Shown here: positions 12,756-23,131 of the stretch, in pieces
How positions within the stretch are numbered: the stretch's first letter is position 1
Layout: the number at the start of each line of letters is the position of its first letter
Assembly (NCBI GenBank): GCA_002633005.1
Contig: NMRA01001011.1
Span: forward strand, 13,990-55,148
DNA length: 41,159 bases
Source: Phoronis australis
Taxonomy: Eukaryota; Phoronida; Phoronidae
Direction: 5' to 3'
The notes under the pieces: model-generated
Database searches by the model: none
Seen by the model: the letters and a program-made list of their open reading frames with translations, nothing else
Told to the model about the DNA's origin: nothing
Position numbers and translations under genes: made by a program

Positions 12756-14351
12756 AGTGGTCGAAGTTGTGACAAAATCATCGCGAGCCGTCCCCTTCAT
12801 AGTAAGAACATTCATGCATATTTTCAGGATCATCCTTAGAATGGTTTGGTTGATAGAAGGGTGGACGCCAAAAAATATACTCGAAAACAGTAAAAATGGC
12901 CACTAGATGGTACAAACTACATCGAATCCATCCAAAAACAAGAGACATTCGTTGTCTCACTAATAGATGCCTGTATACCAAATTATGTGAAAATACATTG
13001 AGGACCTCCGAAGATACTGAGGTGAGCGTAAAAAAATACAAGAGCAACGCGGAGTGTTGAGATGCGCCCACGAATGCATCACAAATGGTTTGCTTATAGG
13101 GTTATTTATTTGTATCATAAAAATGGCCACTAGATGTCGCAAAAACGTACACTCCATCCAAAAACGGGATCATGCCATATTTCATAAAATCTGTCAAGGA
13201 ACTTCAGAGAAACGAAGGAAAACAGAACAAAATGAAATTGCCACTTGTAGGTACAGTGTCCGTTTGATCCGCGTGACAGGCATCGTCTGTTATCTTCATA
13301 AAAATTCACTAACTAAATTTAATAATGATCCAAACGCCCTCTTCACACTGAAAACATTTAGGCCAATATTCAAAACCATCCCCAGAATGATTTGGTTGAT
13401 CGAGGAGTGGACGCCAAAAACAAGATTTGAAAACAGCAAAATGGCCACCAGGTGGTGCAAAATACCTCAATTTCATACAAAAACAGGATGATAGCGTCAT
13501 CTCACGAATAGATGCCTACATTCAAGTATTCAAAATTTGATGAAAATCTGATGAGGATCGACCTTTGAAGATACAGACTGGTGAACATAAAAAACTAAAA
13601 TTGGCATTAGGGGACACACCAAAAGTTAAATCTGTTTTAAAGTCGTCATCGTCCATTGTCAACATCATATAAATAATACACTTGCTAATTTAAGTCAAGA
13701 TCCTGCATATGGTTTACGAGATACGGCGATGAGCGCAAAAAAACAAAACTGCCACTAGGAGCTGCCACAGTAGTCGAACTCGTTGTAAAATTATCGTCAG
13801 CCATCCACTTCATAGTAGAAACATACATGCTAGTTTTCACAATTGGCTGAAAGCGGTTTGGTTGATAGACAAGTGAACGACAAAAAACATACTTGAAAAC
13901 AGTACAAGTGGCCACTAGGTGGCGCAAACTAGGTCAAATCCATCTGAAAACAGAGATAGTGTCGCCTCATTAACAGATGCCTGTATGCCAAACTTTATGA
14001 GAATACGTTGAGGACCTTTGAGCATACAGAGGTGAACGTAAAAAGATGAAATTGCCACTAGGTGGCACACACCAAAAGTTAGATCTGTTCGAAAGTCGTT
14101 GCCGTCCGTTGTCAACAACACATAAATACACTTACTAAATTTAATAAAGATCTTTTGAACGGTTTAGAAGATACAGCCATATGCGCAAAAAAAACAACTA
14201 GGAGGCGCCACAGTAGTCGAAATAGTCGGAAAATCATTGTCAGTCGTCCACTTGATAGTCACAACATACGTGCCAATTTCCACAATCATCCTTCGTGTGG
14301 TTTGTTTGATAGAGGGGTGGATGCAAAAAACGACTCGAAAACAGTAAAAAT

Positions 14352-14370
14352 GGCCACTAGGTGGCGCAAA
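14352..14370 (+). promoter_or_regulatory. C-class CTCF-like box (exact 19-mer)
   Basis: GGCCACTAGGTGGCGCAAA fits the vertebrate CTCF core CCASYAGRKGGCRS at every position. The identical 19-mer occurs at 7329, 12519, 13910, 17840, 18648 and 24031, all on the plus strand. GCCAC-TAG-GTGGC is also a perfect inverted repeat around TAG, so a dimeric factor other than CTCF is possible. Confidence 0.5.
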
Positions 14371-14677
14371 CTACATTGAATCTATCTGAAAATGGGAGGA
14401 CAGCATCACCTCACTAATAGGTGCCTATATACCAAATTTTGTGAAAATCCGATAAGGATTTTTAAGATATAGAGGTAAACTTAAAAAACTAAAATTGCCA
14501 ATAAGGGGCACACCGGTAGTTAAATCAGTGAGAAAGTTCGCTCATACCGTTCCATCTACGGTAGGAACACATGTAAAAAAACTTCATGAAGATACGTCAA
14601 GACGTTTTAGAGACAGAGAAGCGGACGCTGTATGCCGGAGGAAGGCCGGCCAGATGAATAGACGGACGGAGATGACA

Positions 14678-14714
14678 GCATAATGCGTCCACATATCAAT
14701 ATGTGGGCGCATAA
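14678..14714 (+). repeat. Hairpin-forming linker before a box (best copy)
   Basis: ATGCGTCCACATAT, a two-base loop (CA), then ATATGTGGGCGCAT: arms of about 14-16 bp with one or two mismatches, ending a few bases before a CTCF-like box. Related copies lie near 3490, 9945, 10550, 10722, 15010, 15210, 18975, 27805 and 33085, several preceded by a GCGGACGCCGGACG and GACAGAGATGA-like stretch. Monomers with this linker show longer box spacing (about 170-220 bp). Confidence 0.7.
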
Positions 14715-14863
14715 AAATGGCCACAAGGTGGCGCAAACTACATTGAATACATCCAAAAATGGCATGACAGCGTCATCTCCCTAATAGGTGCCTATATACC
14801 AAATTTTACAAAAATCCGTTCAGGACTTTTGAAGATACACAGGTAAACGTAAAAACTAAAATT

Positions 14864-14881
14864 GCCACTAGGGGGCACACC
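14864..14881 (+). promoter_or_regulatory. A-class CTCF-like box
   Basis: GCCACTAGGGGGCACACC fits CCASYAGRKGGCRS at every position. The same 18-mer occurs at 4308, 6122, 11318, 16054, 31493 and 32390, always on the plus strand and always preceded by an AAAATT-like run. Confidence 0.5.
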
Positions 14882-16172
14882 TGTAGTCAGATTCGTTCAA
14901 AAGTTTGCTCATGCCGTTCCATTCACGAAAGGGACAGATGCGCAAAATTTCATGAACATATGTCAAGGCATTTTGGAGATAGAGCAGCGGAAGCCGGACG
15001 GAAGGACACATATAATATGTGGGCGCATAAAAATTGCCACTAGGGGACACACCCGTAGTCAGAGAGGTACGAAATTTGTCGTCATCTGTTGTCAGCTTCA
15101 TAGAAACACATCTGTCAAATCTCATCAAGATCCTGCCAAAGGTTTAGGAGATACAGCTGCGGACGCCGGACGTTGCACACCTGGACGCCCAGACAGAGAT
15201 GATGGCAATATGCGACCACATATAATTATGTGGGTGTATAAAAATGGCCACTAGGTGGTGCAAAATACCTCGAACCCATCCAAAAACAAAAGAATAGCGT
15301 CATCTCAATAATACATGCCTATCTGCCAAGTTTTATGAAAATCGGTTGAGCACCTTTGAAGATACAAAGGAAAACGTAAAAAACTATGATTTACAACAGG
15401 AGGCGCCACAGTAGTCAAAGCGGTCATCGTCAACCGTCCTATTGATACTAACAACCTAAATGCCAATTTCCAAATTCAATTAAAAATAGTTTGATTGATA
15501 GAGAGGCAGAGAGCAAAAATTGCCACTAGGTGGGGCAGCATATCTCATCCATCCGAAAATAAGATAGCATCATCTCACCGGTGGCCTATATTTCAAATGT
15601 TATGAAAATCCGTTGAGGACCTTTGAATATAATGAATGTAAAAAACTAAAGTTGATACTAGGGTCACACCAGTAGTCAGATCCGTCCAAAAGTTGTCGTA
15701 TGTCATAACAATGCATTTGCTACATTTAATGAAGATCCTGCAAGTGGTTTAGGAGATATAGCAATGAGCGTAAAAAACGAACCTGCCACCTGAGGGTACA
15801 ACAGAATTCAAGTCGTCGAAAAATTATCATGAAAGTCTTCTTCATAGTAAGAGTATATACGTCAATTTTCAAAATAATCTTTAGATGGAGGGTGAAACAG
15901 CAAAATGACCACTAAGGTGGTGCAAAATACCTCGATTCCATCTGAAAACGGGATGATAGCGTCATCTCACTAATAGATGCCTACATTCCAAATTTTATGA
16001 AAATCTGTTCAGAACCTTTGATGACACAGAGGTAAATATAAAAAATCAAAATTGCCACTAGGGGGCACACCGATAGACAGATCTATCGAAGTCGTGGTCG
16101 TCTGTTGTCAACATCATATGAATATACTCGCTAAATTTAGTAGAAATCCTGCAAATGATTTAGGAGATATAC

Positions 16173-17677
16173 CGTATTCGCCGTAATAACCGCCCAGGAC
16201 GCATAGAAAAATTAGTTTCAGGGGGGCGCTTATTATAACCCAAGGCTGTTGAAACCCGGTCTCCGAAACGGGTGAAATCATAAGCTAAGATTCATTATAA
16301 TTACGCTCTGTGACGTATCTTTATTCTATGAAAGGCATTCTACAAAACCGTGGTGCATTGCTATCAAACTTTGCTGCTATATTACGATCATTTTACAGAA
16401 AATTGTGCTGAAATCCCAGGGCGACAACTCGTCGACTGCATGCCTCGCAATCCACAATATGGCGACTTAAATGCTTGAATAAAAATACAGTTTCGACTCA
16501 AGCAAATTACCTGAAATCCTCCTTAAGGTTTCCAAGTTTGGCGTCCCCAAGATTTTTACGTTCCCGTGGAGTCGGGATCACGGCAGGTTTAAGAACAAAT
16601 CTGTGCTGATATCGTGCCATCTACATGTATGACAGGCAACATGAGAAAATGTCTGGAGGAACACATGTTGTTGTCACGCGATGTTTGTTTTAAAATTGTC
16701 TGCGTTTGTGAGTAAGCGAGCGCGTGCGTGTCACCAGAGTTCATTTGCCAGAGCAGAGACCGTCTTTTGTCCAGAGCCACGCAATCTAACGAACTCGATG
16801 AGCATTGTATCTACAGAAATTTGCACAAGCAGTAGCCCTAAGCCAGAGCGTGTTTCATTTAGCACTTGCCGGTCTCATGTGCTAAAAACATTGGTCTCGG
16901 TAAGGCCATATTAGTCGTCATGAGGCTGGATGTGTATGTGACTATCTGACAGTTATTTTTCGGTGTAAGGGTGTGTAAGCATTCACTGTCAGTGGTTATT
17001 TTATCGGACAAAAACACCAATTATGGTTAATCAAACAATTTGTTTTAAAAATAACGCAAACAATTTTTATAGTATGAGAAACTGTCGGAAATTAGATCCA
17101 ACATTCATTTCTTGCTGATGCTATGCTACCCGTTTCATGAATGGATAGTTCCCGACTAATGCCTTTGCTGATATGTTCATGTATGTAGTGCGTGGTTCCT
17201 GGCCACGTGTTTTTAACACTGGCCAAGCTGTTTATTAGTCTTTGATTCGCAGTTTTCACGTGTAGGCCTACAAAGAAACATGGATTCCTGTTGAAAGCGG
17301 GAAATATCTACAAAGCAATCCCGTAGACAAGTAAACTTCTTCTATTTTGAAAGCAGGCCACACCATTGGTCCTTGCAATAACACACAGCACACTTTTGTG
17401 TTTATTTTGAGGAATGGCGTAAGTTTGAAGTGTATAGTCACCGCTAAATACCGACATAACGGCGAGGCTCGTGGTCTACAAATTCTGGGCACAATGATTT
17501 TTTCAGAACTATCGGATATTATTGATAAATTGAAGACTTTACTTAGAATTTTAGGACTGCAGGTAAGGCATTTTTCGCACGTAATTGTTCATGGACTGGG
17601 CGCATATTTTAGGAAAGTCTGAAAACGCGTGGGGGGGGGCGCTTATAGGGGCATGGACGGTTATTACGGTGAATACG
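16173..17677 (+). mobile_element. 1.5-kb non-autonomous TIR element, copy 1
   Basis: The left end CGTATTCGCCGTAATAACCG and the right end, read on the minus strand as CGTATTCACCGTAATAACCG, are terminal inverted repeats of about 22 bp. Next inward at both ends is a GGGGGGCGCTTAT block. The uninterrupted satellite near 6230 (GATATACCGGTAGGC) is the empty site; comparison leaves an apparent 2-bp CG duplication at 16173-16174 and 17676-17677. Two small open frames (16681-16914 plus and 17347-17622 plus) lack recognisable domains. The second is broken in the sister copy, so I treat the element as non-coding. I cannot assign a superfamily with confidence. Confidence 0.8.
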
Positions 17678-19242
17678 GTAGGCATGAGCACAAACAAAAC
17701 GTAACTGACACTTGGGGGCACAACAGAAGATAGTCATCGAAAAATCATCATGAACCGTCCTCTTCACAGTAAAAACAATTTTGAAAATCATCCTTAGAAT
17801 GCTTTGCTTGACAGAAGGTGAACTCAAAAACAACAAAATGGCCACTAGGTGGCGCAAAAAACCTTGATTCCATCCAAAAACAGGAGGACAGCGTCATCTC
17901 ACCTATAGATGCCCATATTCAAAATTTCATGAAAATCTAAAATTGCCAGCTGGGGGCACACCAATAGTCAGATCCATCCCAAAATTGCCGTCGTCTCTTG
18001 TCAACATCATATAAACACACTTGTTAAATTTAGGAAAGATCCTGCAAATGGTTTAGGAGATAGTCAGCCATAAGCACAGTAACGAAACTGCCACTAGGAG
18101 GCGCCACAGTAGTCGAAGTCATCGGAAAATCATCGTCAGCCGTCCACTTCATAGCAAGAACATGCCAATTTTCACTATCAGGCTTAGAGCGGTTTGGTTG
18201 AAAGAGGGGTGGATGCTAAAAAACAAACTCGAAAACATTAAAAATGGCCACTAGGTGGTGCAAACTACTTCACATCCACCTGAAAACAAAAAGATAGCCT
18301 CACCTTACTAACAAAAGCCTGTATACGAAATAGTATGAAATTACGTTGAGGACCTTTGAAGATACAGAGGTAAACATAAACAAATAAAATTACCACTAGG
18401 TGACACACCAGTAGTCAGATCTGTCTGAAAGTTGTTGTCGTTGTCTGTTGTCAACATCATATAAATTCAATTATTAAATTTAGTAAAGATCCTGCAAACA
18501 GTTTAGGAGATATAGCCATAGGCGCAAAAGAAAAACAAAACTGCCAATAGGGGGCACCACAGGAATCAAAAATGTCAGAAAATCAGGGTCAGAGCTGTTT
18601 GGTTGATGGAGGGGTAGATGCTAAAAAGACTCGAAAACAGTAAAAATGGCCACTAGGTGGCGCAAACTATGTCGAATCCATGCGAAAACTAGATGCTATC
18701 GTCGTGTCTTCAACAGATGCCGGTATACCAAATTTTGTGAAAATACATTGAGGACGTCCCAAGATACAGAGATGAGCATAAAAAACTAAAATTGCCAATA
18801 GGGGACACACCCGTAGTCGGAGAGGTCCGAAAATTGTCGTCATCTGTCGTTAGCTTGATAAGAACAGATCTGCCAATATCTCATCAAGATCCTGCCAGAG
18901 GTTTAGGAGATACAGCTGCGGACGCCGGACGTTGCACACCTGGACGCCCAGACAGAGATGATGGCAATATGCGACCACATATAATTATGTGGGCGCACAA
19001 AAATGGCCACTAGGTGGTGCAAAATACCTCGAACCCATCCGAAAACAGAAGGATAGTGTCATCTCAATAATACATGCCTAGATGCCAAGTTTTATGAAAA
19101 TCAGTTGAGGACCATTGAAGATACAAAGGTAAACGTAAAAAACTACAATTGACACTAGGGGGCGCAACTGTACTCCGATCGATGCGAAAGTCGTCGTCAT
19201 TCCATGTCAACATCATATAAATATACTTACTACATTTCAGAA
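17678..19242 (+). repeat. Satellite family 2, segment 3
   Basis: Continues directly from the copy-1 insertion point with the same monomer plan. Exact C-class boxes lie at 17840-17858 and 18648-18666 and an exact B-class box at 18090-18107. A hairpin linker is near 18975. The array breaks off at about 19242 inside an A-class monomer, where a truncated LTR begins. No gene is present. Confidence 0.9.
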
Positions 19243-19357
19243 AGTTCCATACTATTCTGTAGTAAACAAATTTATTTAACTCAGGGGTCATGCGAATCAA
19301 ACATAAGAACAAAACAAAACAATACAACCGAAAACATTGTCAGTCTACATTCTGACA
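19243..19357 (-). repeat. Truncated 3' LTR (start of U3 only)
   Basis: On the minus strand it begins TGTCAGAATGTAGACTGACA, matching the first part of the 5' LTR, and stops after about 115 bp at the junction with satellite. It is preceded by a purine-rich GGCAGGGGTGTG stretch (about 19358-19370) that could be the polypurine tract. It lacks the ~16 bp CATCACAACTGTACTA-like segment (plus-strand reading) of the 5' LTR. Confidence 0.8.
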
Positions 19358-19486
19358 ACACACCCCTGCCAAAGAGGAAATTACTCTATAATTTTCTAAC
19401 ACAAAATCATCTGGCACATCTATACATAATCTACTGCTGTATCCGCCGCTAAAGTGCTCCCTGACTTACAGGCCCTGCTACCCGAC

Positions 19487-19741
19487 TTAAGTAGTCTGCA
19501 CTGAAAGTGATGAACAGCGAACACTCTTTCTCTTCAGTGAAGTAATGCCGCTCACTGTATTTAAGCTATTGCGTTTGTGGTACGCCATCAACAGATTGGC
19601 ATGAAAGATCTTAATCCTGCCGTTCATGTTGATTCTGTAGTCCATACAGCTGACTTTTTCTTTAACCTTGTAAGGCCCCATCCACTGCAGTGTAAGTTTG
19701 TTTTGGTCTGTGGGAAGTAATACCAACACTCTTTGTCCCAA
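19487..19741 (-). pseudogene. Integrase C-terminal domain of the gypsy-like element
   Basis: An 84-codon open frame with residues LLPTDQNKL near its start, then LQWMGPYKV and IFHANLL, the typical pattern of the SH3-like C-terminal integrase domain of Ty3/gypsy elements. It would follow the core domain in cDNA integration but is separated from it by a frame break at about 19742-19793. Nothing like reverse transcriptase follows it; the 3' LTR remnant begins within about 130 bp. Confidence 0.75.
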
Positions 19742-19792
19742 TTGAAACTGCCTATCTCTGGCCTTCTCGTCGTAGTAATGCTTGTGAATACC

Positions 19793-20626
19793 TTATGCTT
19801 TATACAAGCTTTTTTTAGCCAACTCGCAGGTCTCCTCTAAGCGGTTCCTGAGCTCGAAGACATAATGGTAAGTATTTCGGACTTCGTTGCTGTCTTCCCC
19901 TGTCCAGAATTCGCTCAGTATTTGCATCGGACCTGCTGTATAAACTCCTGTGCTTGATTGTGGGACTTCCCGGTAAGCAAACAAGACAGCTGGCAGATAC
20001 CGGTCCCAATCCTTTGGTCTTTCTTGACACATCTTCTTCAGTATGGCTTTTAGAACACCGTTGATTCTTTCACAGAGCCCGTTACAGCGTGGATTGTAAC
20101 GAGTCGTGTACAGCTGCTGTGCACTCACAAGCCTGCTGACCTCCTTCATCAGTTCCGCTGTGAACTGCGTTCCACTGTGAACTGCGTTCCACAATCACTC
20201 AGGATCTCTCATGGGAACCCTACTCTACTGAAGACTTCTAATAATGCTTCAGCCACGCGCTCTGTCTCAATCTTTGGTAGCACCACTGCTTCCGGGTATC
20301 TGGTAGAGAAATCTACCATCGTGAGAATTTATCCGTTTCCCTCGTCAGAAACTGGAGCTATTGGACAAATCAGATCGATCTCGATCCTTTTGAAAGGCTC
20401 CTCCATCAAAGGCATCTCTCCCAAAGGTACTTTGGTCACTCGACCTTTCAGGATTGTCTTCTGACAGATGTCGCATGATCTGCAGAATCGGGTCTCCTGG
20501 CCAATAGAAATTGCTGGTGATATGGTCAGTTATCTTCCTAACACCGAGGTGTCCACCGAGTATAGACTCATGAGCAAGCCTCATCACGGACTTCCGTAAA
20601 CTGCTCGGCACTACAACTTGTTTCAC
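19793..20626 (-). pseudogene. H2C2 zinc finger and integrase core, frameshifted
   Basis: The segment 20626-20500 carries RLAHESILGGHLG and NFYWPG, the histidine half of the H2C2 finger; the cysteine half (CRSCDICQ) is in another frame, so a frameshift lies near 20496. DLIGP of the catalytic core follows in that frame. The frame 20194-19793 holds GTQFTAELM, NGLCERINGVLK and LFAYREVPQSSTG, typical of the rve core up to its glutamate region. A 17-bp tandem duplication (20161-20177 and 20178-20194) shifts the frame just before GTQF. Several stops also interrupt the middle. It is certainly inactive as read. Confidence 0.8.
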
Positions 20627-21364
20627 CTCGTCACTGTCTTTCTATAGAGTATTCCCTGCTGAACCTCCATCATGTATGACCCCTTGCCTTTGGTCTGTCG
20701 CTGAACTTTGGCTTCAGCTTGCTCCCATAACTTTTTCATTGATGAATATTCATGCTGGGCTTCCTTGAACTGCTTTAGTCCCACCTCTTGTACGGTCGGG
20801 GACACAGCTAATGGTTTAATGTCTGACTTTTGTCCCTCTGCATGATTCCTGGTAGTCACTGCTACCGCTTCCCTGCTGGATTCATCAGGATCTGTTCCTA
20901 CTGACATGTCAGCCACCTTTTCTCTCTCTGGAGTTGAGGTCACTGGGTTCTCCTCTTGGGAAGTAGTAACCTTCTGAGTCATCTTTCGGACCCTCCACAA
21001 GGCTATTGCCTGTATTGTCCTCGTTGGCACTTGTTGCTCCCTGCTGTTGCTCAACATCGCCTGGGCCCAAGGCGCCAGGCACGTCCCGAAAATCAAATTG
21101 GCCACTGGATGACCCATGCACATCGCAAACACTTCTGTGTAGTATGGTGTCTTGATGTTGATCTTTGCGACAGGCAGCCATCTCTTGATTGAGTCCACCA
21201 ACTCGCATGACCACTTCCGGCGGGTCATATCTCCTGGTTCGACTAGACTGGATCAAATCACGATGGTTGTGCAGCCTGTGTCTCTCAACACTGAGACCTT
21301 CTTTGTTCCAACATAACCCTCCTTCAGATGCAGCTTTCCTTTGAAGGCACTTCAGGGTTAGCAC
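20623..21364 (-). pseudogene. Protease region and linker of the gypsy-like pol
   Basis: Overlapping frames 21364-20909 and 21228-20623. The second contains TPYYTEVFAMCMGHPVANLIFG, in the position and style of the end of a retropepsin-like domain; the catalytic Asp-Thr/Ser-Gly cannot be placed with certainty in the decayed upstream frame. A Ser/Thr/Glu-rich linker and GILYRK follow, which in this group directly precede the H2C2 finger. The direct passage from protease-like region to H2C2 is the basis for the Gmr1-like call. Confidence 0.55.
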
Positions 21365-21395
21365 GCTTCACCGACTCCTCCTTATTCTGGGAACC

Positions 21396-22417
21396 TCAGT
21401 GGGTAACCGCTGCTGACTTTTGGTGTGGCATCCCTTGTGTCCGCTTTAGACAGTCTCTAGCCAGGTGTACAGTTTTGTGACAAAAGAAACACCTTTCCTC
21501 TGCAAGGTCAGTTTTCTTCTTGTCGACTTTCTGCAAGGTGCCTGTCCTGACTGGTCGTTCTTGGGACTCTTTCGACTGAGTGCACGTTATATCCATTCCA
21601 TACGCCTCAATATATCTCTCTGCCAAGCCAACCATCTCGGGAACAGACTTGGGTGTCCGCTCTCGCAGAAACAAGGCCAAGTCCTTCGTACAGGTGTTCG
21701 TGTACTGCTCACGCACTAACAGGTCTCTCAACTAAACAAAGTCCTTGCCACAGTCGGACATGTCGATCCACCTGTCTAGGTAGCGCTGTATACGGGCCAC
21801 AAACTGGTAAGCTGTCTCACCCCTCTCAGCCCTCGCTTCCCGGAACTGTTTGCGAAAACCCTCTTCAGTCAGTTCGAAACGCTTCAGCTAGGCTCTCTTG
21901 AGTGTAGCATAGTCTAGTGCATCAGCCACTGGGAGGCTGGTATAAGCCTGCAGGCCCTTACCTGTTAACAGAGGACTGAGACTAATTGCCCATTCATTCT
22001 GGATCCAACCCTGGCTCTCTGCATATCTTTCAAACCCTTCTAGGAAGTTGTCCATATCATCTTGCTTTTCAAACTAGGGTAACTTTGGTTTCACACCACC
22101 AGTTGATCTAACATGGCTACCCTCCGCTGCAACCTGTTCAGCTTTCAGTGCTGCTAGCACCCTCTTGTGTTCCATTCTTTCTCTTTCCATCTGCTGTTCG
22201 GCCTCTCGCACCCTTTCTTCAGCCTCACGAGCTTGCCTTCTTTCCTCGGCCTCACGAGCTTGCCTTCTCTCCTCTGCCTCAGCTTCAGCACGAGCCTCAG
22301 CTTGTTGTTTTTCAAACGAACTGTCTGAGGTTGTCTCCCTGCAGACCCACTTCTTGTCCGAGGGCCATCAACTCCCTTAGTTGAGATCTTGTTTTCATAG
22401 TAAGTTGCTAATTCCAA
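21396..22417 (-). pseudogene. Gag-like region with coiled coil, SCAN-like segment and CCHC knuckle
   Basis: The upstream part (about 22400-22150), in the frame rich in Glu/Arg/Ala, gives a repetitive coiled coil (EERRQAREAEERRQ). The middle part contains a capsid-like segment with ISLSPLLTGKGLQAY. The end (21731-21396) reads FLRERTPKSVPEMVGLAERY, reminiscent of SCAN-type capsid C-terminal domains, then CFFCHKTVHLARDC, a CX2CX4HX4C zinc knuckle. At least two in-frame stops separate these parts. In an intact element it would form the RNA-binding particle protein. Confidence 0.7.
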
Positions 22418-22510
22418 CTGTCCACTTTATCACACCTTGTTACCGTCAGTAAAATATTGGCGGGCTCACCAATTCTCATGTTTTCTCTTCGTTTGTGGGT
22501 GGGCGCAGGT

Positions 22511-23131
22511 TGTTACAGTCCCATGCTAATAGCTTTCGGTGCGATGATAGACTGAAGACTGGTTCGAGTTAATCCTTTATTAATACCGACCGTACGTTCA
22601 CAAGCCTACTCAAACAAAACATCTGACGTAATGTCTGTTCTATGCTCAAGCCAGTGCTGCAAAGACTTGACTTGTGATGAACTTCTCAGACATGTTCAGC
22701 AACTGTTACACTCGTCAATTCAATAACCTGCTGTCTCTATAACTGGCTCTCTATTGACTATGGCTGTAACTGCTGATTCTCTTCATTGCAACTCAACTGT
22801 AATTTTCCTGATTAACTTTCTTAAACTGACCGATTAACTGACTAACACACTAACACGTGCTTGTGTATTTATAGCCTAGTGCATTGTTCTAGAACTTTTC
22901 CTCAATTCAAACACAGTCTATAAATTTCCTGAAACTACCCAATCATTCTACAGACATGTACTAATCTCTAGAACATTCCAGAGTGCATTGATCACTGTCA
23001 TGCTAGTTCTATACTATTCTGTAGTAAACAATTTACATCACAACTGTACTAAACTCAGGGGTTATGCCAATCAAACATAACAACAAAACAAAACAATACA
23101 ACCAAAAACATTGTCAGTCTACATTCTGACA
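22511..23131 (-). repeat. 5' LTR of the gypsy-like element, 621 bp
   Basis: On the minus strand it starts TGTCAGAATG and ends CTGTAACA, with the usual TG...CA limits. It has a TATA box, CTATAAATACAC (22875-22864), and a polyadenylation signal AATAAA (22581-22576), in correct order for U3-R-U5. The outer flank returns directly to satellite (CATCATCCCACTAATAG). A clear tRNA primer-binding site immediately after the LTR was not recognised. Confidence 0.8.

Larger units (their letters stand above)
8493..16172 (+). repeat. Satellite family 2, segment 2
   Basis: The longest uninterrupted stretch of the CTCF-like-box satellite. From 13.9 to 16.1 kb box starts fall at 13912, 14055, 14195, 14354, 14498, 14721, 14865, 15037, 15248, 15394, 15533, 15655, 15786, 15909 and 16055. 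Typical spacing is therefore 140-146 bp, longer where a hairpin-bearing linker is present. Same-class boxes recur every ~443 bp (13912 to 14354; 14055 to 14498), defining a trimer. Exact C-class boxes lie at 12519-12537, 13910-13928 and 14352-14370; exact A-class boxes at 11318-11335, 14864-14881 and 16054-16071; an exact B-class box at 12738-12755. The ~1.8-kb block of segment 1 recurs from 10765 to about 12530. Open frames of 100-148 codons here repeat between blocks and are not genes. Confidence 0.9.
19243..23131 (-). mobile_element. Decayed Ty3/gypsy retrotransposon (Gmr1-like domain order), RT/RNaseH missing
   Basis: On the minus strand: complete 5' LTR (23131-22511), gag-like region with coiled coil and CCHC knuckle, protease/linker region, H2C2 zinc finger and integrase core, integrase C-terminal domain, then a 115-bp remnant of the 3' LTR (19357-19243). 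There is no room for reverse transcriptase between protease and integrase, and only ~130 bp remain between integrase and the 3' LTR. In Gmr1-like elements integrase precedes RT/RNaseH (established knowledge), so those domains were probably deleted downstream of integrase. Stops and frameshifts occur throughout. No target duplication is visible, as expected with the 3' LTR truncated. The two LTR pieces differ, including a ~16-bp indel. Confidence 0.85.

Noticed and set aside
14862-15254. 130-codon frame through the hairpin linker
   Set aside because: It crosses two monomers and the linker, and no conservation beyond nucleotide repeats is apparent.
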